From: Acidaminococcaceae bacterium
GTDB lineage: Bacteria; Bacillota; Negativicutes; Acidaminococcales; Acidaminococcaceae
DNA length: 18,516 nt
Reading direction: 5' to 3'
NCBI GenBank assembly: GCA_022653215.1
Contig: JALCSJ010000023.1
Location: forward strand, 1 to 18,516
Under the pieces are notes generated by a model that worked only from the letters and a program-made list of their open reading frames with translations, had not been told where the DNA came from and ran no database searches. Positions 7,835 through 13,356 of this stretch are shown here, in pieces. A program made the position numbers and the translations under genes. How positions within the stretch are numbered: position 1 is the first letter of the stretch; every line of letters begins with the position of its first letter.

Positions 7835-7885
7835 CGCCTGATAAGATGTGCTGAAAAGGCACAAATGATTCAATGTATTGTGATT

Positions 7886-7915
7886 ATAATAGTCTTTTCT
7901 AGGTCAATTTGTCAA
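7886..7915 (-). promoter_or_regulatory. Promoter of the CDF gene
   Basis: On the minus strand a perfect -35 TTGACA (7915-7910) is followed after 18 bases by TATTAT (7891-7886), which overlaps a better-matched TATAAT (7888-7883) at 21 bases. It faces away from the ATPase promoter, with about 45 bases between the two -35 boxes. Confidence 0.5.
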
Positions 7916-7960
7916 TACTAACTTACTGAAAAATATGGGTAAAAAGACTAAAATCATATG

Positions 7961-7989
7961 TTGACATAACCCCAGAGGGGGGATATAAT
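7961..7989 (+). promoter_or_regulatory. Promoter of the metal ATPase and csoR operon
   Basis: Consensus TTGACA (7961-7966) and consensus TATAAT (7984-7989) are separated by exactly 17 bases. The spacer is occupied by a G-tract inverted repeat resembling a CsoR-family operator, so the promoter is expected to be strong when derepressed and tightly shut when the repressor is bound. Confidence 0.85.
7967..7985. promoter_or_regulatory. CsoR-family operator 1, in the promoter spacer
   Basis: TAACCCCAGAGGGGGGATA has a CCCC tract and a GGGGGG tract with a three-base centre and A/T flanks. This is the G-tract architecture described for CsoR and RcnR-type operators. It fills the space between -35 and -10. 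The cognate repressor is probably the CsoR-like gene at 10037-10309 in the same operon. Confidence 0.7.
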
Positions 7990-7999
7990 TAAAACAAAA

Positions 8000-8019
8000 T
8001 AAACCCCTAGTGGGGGATA
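8000..8019. promoter_or_regulatory. CsoR-family operator 2, in the 5' leader
   Basis: TAAACCCCTAGTGGGGGATA repeats the architecture of operator 1, with CCCC, a four-base centre and GGGGG. It lies 33 bases downstream of the first site, close to three helical turns, at or just after the expected transcription start. Two sites suggest cooperative or layered repression. Confidence 0.65.
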
Positions 8020-8032
8020 GCGAGGACATAAT

Positions 8033-10027
8033 ATGACTACTCTTAACACAGTATCCCCGGAATACAAAAACAACGGCCAACAGCTTCATGAATTGTATTG
8101 TGCTGTTTGTGGTAAAACATTGGATAAATGTACCTGTCACATGACTAAGGCCATGGTAAAACACAGTTGGGCAAGTGAAATCCTTAATGATAAACAAGCA
8201 GTGGTGGAAATCGCCATAGGCAGCATAATGCTTCTTTTAGTGGAACTCACAAGCTTGGTGCCTGTTCAATATCAAGTCTATGCTTATCTTGTAGCCTATT
8301 TGATTTTAGGGCATGAAGTCATCGGAGAAGCCCTGGAACATTTGTTCAAAGGACATGCCTTGGACGAAAACTTCCTTATGACAGTGGCAACAGTCGGAGC
8401 CTTTGGTATTCATGCTTATGGTGAGGCAGTAGGTGTCATGCTCTTCTATCGGCTGGGAGAATATATGGAAGACCTGGCTGTAGAAAAAAGCAGAAAAGAA
8501 ATTATTCAGGCTGCGGATTTACGACCGGAAACAGTTAATCTTTTAGATGGTCAAAGAGTAAAAGTAATACCGGCAGGAGATGCCCGGGTAGGGGATATAA
8601 TTCTGGTAAGACCGGGGGAGAGAATCCCCTTAGATAGTATCGTGCAGGAAGGCAGAAGCTTTATTGACACAGCCCCTGTAACCGGGGAGCCTTTGCCTGT
8701 GGCTACAGAACCGGGAAAGCAGGTCATGAGCGGCTGCATTAATAAACAGGGCATGCTGAAACTGCAGGTAGAAAAAGTATTGGCAGAATCCATGGTCAGT
8801 AAAATATTGCGCTCGGTAGAAAGCGCTGCAGCCAGCAAACCCCAGATGGAAAGGTTTATTACTAGGTTCGCCAAAATATATACACCCTTTGTAGTAGGAC
8901 TGGCTGTGCTGACCGCAGTGGTTCCCAGCGTGATAACAGGGAACTGGCAGTATTGGATCTATACGGCATTAACCTTTTTGGTTATCAGTTGTCCCTGCGC
9001 ACTGGTTCTAAGCGTTCCCTTGGCCTATTTCGCCGGGATAGGGGCAGGCTCTAAACAAGGTATTCTTTTCAAGGGCGGTATTGTTATGGAAGCTCTGAAA
9101 AAGATAAAAGTAGTTTCCATGGATAAAACAGGCACGATAACTAAAGGCAATTTTCAAGTACAAAAAATAGAACCAGCAGCAGGCGTAACAGAAAAAAATC
9201 TGCTGACCAAATGTGCAGGTGCAGAGCTAATCTCTACGCATCCTCTGGCCCAGAGTATCGTAAAAATGGCTAAAGAAAAGGGTCTGGTTTTAGACAGACC
9301 AAAAGATTTTACCGAAGTGCCGGGAGAAGGAATAAAAGCAATTTATTTAGGAGAAGAAGTTCTCTGCGGCAATGAATTGCTTCTCAAAGAAAATTCTGTT
9401 GCTTATACGCCCGTAAAAGAAAGAGACCAAGTCGGGGGCACGAAGATTTTAGTAGCAGTTAATGGTAAATACTGGGGAAAGTTAATTATTGATGATACAA
9501 TTAAAGAAGGGGCAGATACCACAATAGCCAAACTAAAAGCGAAAGGCTTAGAAACTGCTCTTTTGACCGGTGACAGTAAAGAAAATGCTGAGCGGATTAG
9601 CAGCAAAGTAGGTATTGAACAAGTATATGGTCAATTGCTGCCTCAGGATAAATTTCAAGTTTTGCAGAAATTAAGAAAAAAATTTGGCCCTATCATGTAT
9701 GTAGGCGATGGGATTAATGATGCGCCGGTTTTAGCAGGAGCAGATGTAGGGGCAGCCATGGGAAGCGGCGCTGATGCTGCATTAGAGGCTGCTGACGTAG
9801 TGTTTCTTCATTCTGACATAGAGTCTGTTAACAAGGCAATTTCTATTGGTACAACGGCAAATAAAGTAGCCTTGGAAAATGTTTACTTTGCTTTAGGCGT
9901 AAAATTGGTTATACTATTAGTAGGTATGTTTGGTTACGCTTCCATGTGGGCCGCAGTTTTTGCCGATTCAGGTGTTGCAGCTCTCTGTGTAGTGAACTCT
10001 ATAAGAATTATTTATAAGAAGTTTTAG
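8033..10027 (+). CDS. P1B-type heavy-metal-translocating ATPase (CadA/ZntA-like)
   Basis: This membrane ATPase pumps soft or transition metals out of the cytoplasm. The 664-residue product has the metal-site CPC motif (320-322), the phosphorylated Asp364 in DKTGT, the His403-Pro404 motif and the GDGIND hinge near 558-563. In the last membrane segments Lys624 (ALGVK) and Asp645 (FADSG) match the P1B-2 group, which exports Zn, Cd or Pb. The Cu-type Asn/Tyr/Met signature is absent. There is no classical GMTCxxC metal-binding domain. Instead the N-terminus has a short cluster, Cys23, Cys26, Cys33 and Cys35 (CAVCGKTLDKCTC). GAGGA lies six bases before the ATG. csoR follows after nine bases. Substrate is predicted, not proven. 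Confidence 0.93.
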   Translation: MTTLNTVSPEYKNNGQQLHELYCAVCGKTLDKCTCHMTKAMVKHSWASEILNDKQAVVEIAIGSIMLLLVELTSLVPVQYQVYAYLVAYLILGHEVIGEALEHLFKGHALDENFLMTVATVGAFGIHAYGEAVGVMLFYRLGEYMEDLAVEKSRKEIIQAADLRPETVNLLDGQRVKVIPAGDARVGDIILVRPGERIPLDSIVQEGRSFIDTAPVTGEPLPVATEPGKQVMSGCINKQGMLKLQVEKVLAESMVSKILRSVESAAASKPQMERFITRFAKIYTPFVVGLAVLTAVVPSVITGNWQYWIYTALTFLVISCPCALVLSVPLAYFAGIGAGSKQGILFKGGIVMEALKKIKVVSMDKTGTITKGNFQVQKIEPAAGVTEKNLLTKCAGAELISTHPLAQSIVKMAKEKGLVLDRPKDFTEVPGEGIKAIYLGEEVLCGNELLLKENSVAYTPVKERDQVGGTKILVAVNGKYWGKLIIDDTIKEGADTTIAKLKAKGLETALLTGDSKENAERISSKVGIEQVYGQLLPQDKFQVLQKLRKKFGPIMYVGDGINDAPVLAGADVGAAMGSGADAALEAADVVFLHSDIESVNKAISIGTTANKVALENVYFALGVKLVILLVGMFGYASMWAAVFADSGVAALCVVNSIRIIYKKF

Positions 10028-10036
10028 GAGGAGACA

Positions 10037-10309
10037 ATGAAATACGGAGTGACTCATAGTAAGAAAATCGTAAATCGTTTGGCCCGTATAGAAGGTCATG
10101 TGCGCAGCGTAAAAAAAATGGTAGAAGAGGGCAGGGAATGTTCTGAAGTATTGACCCAGCTGGCGGCCATTCATCAGGCCGTAGAAAATACCACAAAAGC
10201 TTTTTTAAAAGAACATATAGAAGTATGTGTGACCAAAGCAATTGAAGAAGGTAAACAAGATGAAGCCCTGGCAGATTTGGAGAAAGCCTTAGACAGATTC
10301 ATGCGTTAA
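10037..10309 (+). CDS. csoR: CsoR/RcnR-family metal-responsive repressor
   Basis: Members of this all-helical family bind G-tract operators as tetramers and let go when metal binds. The 90-residue product carries Cys35 (GRECSEVL), His60 and Cys64 (KEHIEVC), the Cys-His-Cys triad typical of Cu(I)-sensing CsoR. It also has His7 and His21 near the N-terminus, where Ni/Co sensors of the family recruit an extra ligand. It starts nine bases after the ATPase, with AGGAGG overlapping the ATPase stop codon. Two matching operators stand at the operon promoter, so autoregulation is likely. The symbol reflects the family; the sensed metal is uncertain because the partner pump looks Zn/Cd-type. Confidence 0.88.
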   Translation: MKYGVTHSKKIVNRLARIEGHVRSVKKMVEEGRECSEVLTQLAAIHQAVENTTKAFLKEHIEVCVTKAIEEGKQDEALADLEKALDRFMR

Positions 10310-10327
10310 AAATGGGGAGATGGGAGC

Positions 10328-11074
10328 ATGCTTAAGAAATTTTTGGCTGTATTAGTTACCTTGTTTTGTTTACAACCGGCTATGGCCATGGCTGAGACTA
10401 TGACCAATGAGCAGCTGTACAACAAGGCCAGAAAACACATGGAAAGACCGGAAAGTACAGATGTAAGACTTTTGGTTACTTTTGTGGAGTCAGATAAAAA
10501 CGTAACATGGAACAAAACCAAAGATAAAGTACTGCTGGTTAGCTTCACTAAAGATTTAGAAGATTTTCCTGTGGGCCACAAGACTGTTTTTATGCGTAAT
10601 ATCTGGTGTTTCAGCGAAAAAGAAATGGAAAACTGGTATAAAGCAAATAAAAGCAAAATGGGTTCAGATAGAAGAATGCGTATCAGGCAGCTGACGGGAC
10701 TGAATCCCCAAGCTGGTGAAGACAGTTTTGCTGTTTTCTGGGCTAATCCCAAAGACGTTTTGCGGCCGGCTAACCAAAGCAATCCTTTTGTAGACGGCAT
10801 GGAAGTTCACAGTCAAGCGTACAAAGGTGTTAATCAATCTGAGAGCAAGGTACAGGGTTTTGACCTTAAGCGTATCAGCTTGGAAAAGAAGCAAAAAAAG
10901 AATAGCGGCCGGGTGGCGACCCATTTAGGGTATACGTATGACTGGAGTACGCCGGGACGTCAATACGGTCTGACTGAATTTATGGTTCCGCCTTTTAACC
11001 AGGGCTGGATTATAGGAACATATAGTTTTAATGATTATTTTAAATATCTTGATAAAAAATTAGGGGGAAAGTAA
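10328..11074 (+). CDS. Exported protein of unknown function
   Basis: I do not recognise this 248-residue protein. It has a clear signal peptide: a Lys-Lys N-terminus, a hydrophobic core and a probable cleavage after AMAMA near residue 22. There is no lipobox, so it is likely periplasmic or secreted. The mature part is charged and aromatic-rich with no membrane segment. The segments RIRQLTGLNP and FWANPKDVLRPA (about 118-144) and the Gly/Tyr/Trp-rich region VATHLGYTYDWSTPG look like the most structured parts. It starts 18 bases after csoR and ends directly against the next start codon, so it is probably co-transcribed. A role in metal stress is possible from position only. Confidence 0.75.
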   Translation: MLKKFLAVLVTLFCLQPAMAMAETMTNEQLYNKARKHMERPESTDVRLLVTFVESDKNVTWNKTKDKVLLVSFTKDLEDFPVGHKTVFMRNIWCFSEKEMENWYKANKSKMGSDRRMRIRQLTGLNPQAGEDSFAVFWANPKDVLRPANQSNPFVDGMEVHSQAYKGVNQSESKVQGFDLKRISLEKKQKKNSGRVATHLGYTYDWSTPGRQYGLTEFMVPPFNQGWIIGTYSFNDYFKYLDKKLGGK

Positions 11075-11545
11075 ATGTCTATTGAAAGAGCAAGAGCATA
11101 TTTTACTAAACTGGGGATGGCCGATCGCATTATAGAATTTCCTGTATCCAGTGCTACAGTGGAATTAGCAGCCCAGGCAGCTCATTGTGAGCCTGCCAGG
11201 ATTTGCAAAACCTTATCGTTTTTTATTCATGAACAGCCGATTTTAATTTTGTTTGCAGGAGATGTTAAAGTAGACAACCACAAATTCAAAATGCAGTTTG
11301 GGGTAAAAGCTACTATGATGCCCTTTGACGACGTAGAAAAAGTTATTGGTCATGCAGTCGGCGGCGTGTGTCCTTTTGGTATTAATCCCGGTGTTGACGT
11401 ATATCTGGATGAATCCCTGAAAAGATTTAAAAGTGTCTATCCTGCCTGTGGCAGCGACAACAGCGCCATTGAATTAACTATTCCTGAGCTGGAGAAATAT
11501 TCCGGTTACAAGGCATGGATTAATGTAGGAAAAGGATGGGAGTAA
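11075..11545 (+). CDS. YbaK/EbsC-family aminoacyl-tRNA deacylase
   Basis: YbaK-type proteins hydrolyse mischarged tRNA in trans, classically Cys-tRNA(Pro), and so protect translation fidelity. The 156-residue length fits a stand-alone member. Family features are the lysine-bearing RICKTLSFF segment (Lys45), the FAGDVKVD strand and the GGVCPFG loop. The start codon immediately follows the TAA of the preceding gene, with GGGGGAAAG acting as ribosome binding site. The exact amino acid edited cannot be read from sequence, since several subfamilies share this fold. Confidence 0.85.
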   Translation: MSIERARAYFTKLGMADRIIEFPVSSATVELAAQAAHCEPARICKTLSFFIHEQPILILFAGDVKVDNHKFKMQFGVKATMMPFDDVEKVIGHAVGGVCPFGINPGVDVYLDESLKRFKSVYPACGSDNSAIELTIPELEKYSGYKAWINVGKGWE

Positions 11546-11546
11546 A

Positions 11547-12185
11547 ATGGTAAAAACTGACCGGGAGCTTTTAATGCAACTGGAAAAGGATTATGGTTCC
11601 TATAAACGCCGGCCGGATAAAACTTTAAAAATGTGGGAAGCAGCTGTTCTGCTTCCCCTTGTTAAAACACCCCAAGGTCTTAGCATTTTGTTTGAAGTAC
11701 GTTCTCCCGACCTCAGTTGGCAGCCGGGAGATATTTGTTTTCCCGGCGGGCACAGAGATCCGGATGATGCGAACCGGGCTGTTACTGCAGGACGGGAAAT
11801 GGAAGAAGAACTGGGAATTTCTTCTGCGGATTATGAAATATTCGGACCCTTGGATTATTTTTACGGTTATAATGGGCCGGTGATTTATCCTTTTGTGGGT
11901 TTCATTATTCACCCGGAGAAAATCAGACCGGGGAAGGATGAAGTAGCGGAGGTATTTACTGTTACTATAGAAGAATTACTGAATATGGAACCGCAGACCG
12001 GTACATTGACCATTGGCACCAAGCCTGACCCGGGGTTCCCTTTTCAGCTGATTCCCAATTATTCACGTGACTGGCGAACCAGGGAAGGATATAAAATTTA
12101 TTTTTATCAGTATCGTGATAAGGTTATCTGGGGGATTACCGGCAGGATACTTTATAACTTTTTACATTATTTAAAGAAACATTAA
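11547..12185 (+). CDS. Nudix hydrolase, probable coenzyme A diphosphatase (NudL/YeaB-like)
   Basis: NudL-type enzymes cleave CoA and its derivatives to 3',5'-ADP and 4'-phosphopantetheine. The 212-residue product has the Nudix box at about 68-91, with REMEEELGI at 83-91. It shows the one-residue-longer spacing and Asp in place of the first Glu that I recall from E. coli NudL. Just upstream, LFEVRSPDLSWQPGDICFPGG matches the CoA-specific signature of R-S, a Gly and FPGG. It is one base after the ybaK-like gene, with GGGAG overlapping that gene's end. A general Nudix substrate other than CoA remains possible. Confidence 0.88.
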   Translation: MVKTDRELLMQLEKDYGSYKRRPDKTLKMWEAAVLLPLVKTPQGLSILFEVRSPDLSWQPGDICFPGGHRDPDDANRAVTAGREMEEELGISSADYEIFGPLDYFYGYNGPVIYPFVGFIIHPEKIRPGKDEVAEVFTVTIEELLNMEPQTGTLTIGTKPDPGFPFQLIPNYSRDWRTREGYKIYFYQYRDKVIWGITGRILYNFLHYLKKH

Positions 12186-12209
12186 TTTCGTGCAAAGGAG
12201 CAGGGCAAA

Positions 12210-12512
12210 ATGACAGAAATACTCATTGCCATTACTATAGGCATTATTCTGGGATGCACTAACATACTCAGTTATAGAGCAAAAGAAATCGGTAACAAGA
12301 TTAGTAAAACCGCCCTCTTTGTCATGCTCTGGTGTCTGGCAGCCAAGGTAGGCTGCGATAAAGAAATATTGACACAATTAGGCAGATTGGGACTACAATC
12401 TGTGCTCATGGCTTTTGCTGTGATAGCAGGAAGCTTTGGGGCTGTATGGGTTGTAGGCAGGTACTTCAAGCACAGTATTGAGGACATCAAAGAAATGGAG
12501 AGCCACAAATGA
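12210..12512 (+). CDS. LysO-type lysine exporter, N-terminal half (DUF340)
   Basis: LysO (YbjE) of E. coli exports lysine. Here its N-terminal membrane part is a separate 100-residue protein with about three hydrophobic segments (2-22, 33-50, 62-83). AAAGGAG stands before the ATG. Its last four bases (ATGA, 12509-12512) overlap the start of the second half, so the two are almost certainly translated together in equal amounts and assemble as one transporter. Identification rests mainly on the partner gene and the paired arrangement. Confidence 0.75.
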   Translation: MTEILIAITIGIILGCTNILSYRAKEIGNKISKTALFVMLWCLAAKVGCDKEILTQLGRLGLQSVLMAFAVIAGSFGAVWVVGRYFKHSIEDIKEMESHK

Positions 12513-13105
12513 TTAAAATGATTGTAACTGCTCTCCTGTTAGGTTCACTGGGAGGTTATTTTTTCCTTACTCCTGATGTGAAACCTTTGTTGGATAGAAT
12601 TTTATTAGCAGCTTTGAATATTACGGTGGTAATTGCCGGGATTGATATTGGCAGTAATCGGCAACTGATCAAGAAAATGATGAATTGGAAGACGGCAGGG
12701 CTGATGATTTCGGTTCCTCTGGCGATTATGATAGGCAGCTTGAGTGCCGGGGTGATTATGGGCAAGCTGCTGGGGCTGGCGGTTTATGATTCTCTCTTGA
12801 TTAGTGCGGGGATGGGCTGGTACAGTTTGTCTTCGGTGGTTATAGCTACGATGTATAATACAGAAATTGGTACTATTGCTTTTTTTACTAATTTTTTAAG
12901 GGAGCTTAGTGCTTTTATTTTTGTGCCTGTTTTAGCCAAGTTTACTTCGGTAGCCTGTGCTGCGGTAGGTGGGGCCACGGTTATGGACTCTACGCTGCCG
13001 GTGCTGATTAAGAGTGCTGGGATGTCGGTAGGAATTATAGGGTTCATCAGTGGCTTTATTTTAACTTTGATTATTCCTTTTTTGCTAAGCTTTTTACTGG
13101 GATAG
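12509..13105 (+). CDS. lysO: LysO-type lysine exporter, C-terminal half
   Basis: This 198-residue, strongly hydrophobic protein matches the C-terminal part of E. coli LysO. Recognisable stretches are SAGMGWYSLSSVV (about 99-111), the NFLRELSAFIFVPVL membrane segment and GGATVMDSTLPVLIKSAG. They carry acidic and basic residues inside the membrane that are expected for lysine transport. Translation is coupled to the N-terminal half by a 4-base overlap. LysO is known both as a fused and as a split protein, so this is a natural split and not a frameshift. It ends the co-directional run that starts at the ATPase. Confidence 0.87.
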   Translation: MIKMIVTALLLGSLGGYFFLTPDVKPLLDRILLAALNITVVIAGIDIGSNRQLIKKMMNWKTAGLMISVPLAIMIGSLSAGVIMGKLLGLAVYDSLLISAGMGWYSLSSVVIATMYNTEIGTIAFFTNFLRELSAFIFVPVLAKFTSVACAAVGGATVMDSTLPVLIKSAGMSVGIIGFISGFILTLIIPFLLSFLLG

Positions 13106-13205
13106 TATGTGAGCTTCGGTCGCACTAAAAGGTTAGCCACTCTCCCTACGGCATTACGCCGCTCTGGTCGAGCATGTCTAACCTGTTTTAGTGCTCCCTT
13201 GCTTA
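13106..13205. repeat. 100-bp hairpin-forming repeat, copy 1
   Basis: The unit begins TATGTGAGCTTCGGTCGCAC and ends CCCTTGCTTA. CACTAAAA and GGTTAG (13123-13136) pair with CTAACC and TTTTAGTG (13178-13193) around a two-base bulge, and CGGC/GCCG (13149-13161) forms an inner hairpin. It sits right after the lysO stop codon. No coding capacity is visible and I do not recognise the family. Confidence 0.85.
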
Positions 13206-13217
13206 CTGACTTTAGTT

Positions 13218-13317
13218 TATGTGAGCTTCGGTCGCACTAAAAGGTTAGCCACTCTCCCTACGGCATTACGCCGCTCTGGTCGAGCATGTCTAACCGGTTT
13301 TAGTGTTCCCTTGCTTA
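13218..13317. repeat. 100-bp hairpin-forming repeat, copy 2
   Basis: This is a direct copy of 13106-13205 at a 112-base offset. It differs at two positions: CCT to CCG at 13296 and GTGC to GTGT at 13306. Both changes are in the 3' arm. Twelve unrelated bases separate the copies. The copy ends about 40 bases before polA, and between them is only a TATAAT (13325-13330) without a convincing -35 and the polA ribosome binding site GGGAGG. Confidence 0.85.
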
Positions 13318-13356
13318 TGTGTTTTATAATTAGTGGATTTTTAACGGGAGGTTTAT

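Larger units (their letters stand above)
7714..7878 (-). promoter_or_regulatory. Structured mRNA leader of the CDF gene, candidate attenuator or riboswitch
   Basis: Read on the minus strand, about 165 bases separate the probable transcription start from the ATG. They contain in order a TGTGC/GCACA hairpin, a GGCG-GTAAAACCATGGTTTTAC-(GTA)-CGCC hairpin, a small GCC/GGC hairpin, and a final long hairpin. ACAGGT near 7793-7798 could pair with the ACCTGT of the final hairpin's 5' arm, which would form a mutually exclusive anti-terminator. This aptamer, switch and terminator layout is typical of riboswitches. Metal-sensing czcD-type (NiCo) RNAs are known upstream of CDF genes in Bacillota, but I could not match the consensus here by eye. 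Confidence 0.4.

Noticed and set aside
10306..10800. Antisense ORF of 164 residues opposite the exported-protein gene
   Set aside because: The sense-strand gene has a signal peptide, ribosome binding site and tight operon spacing. The antisense reading has none of these and looks like a shadow.
13106..13317. CRISPR array
   Set aside because: Only two 100-bp units with a 12-base gap, no short repeat-spacer pattern and no cas genes.
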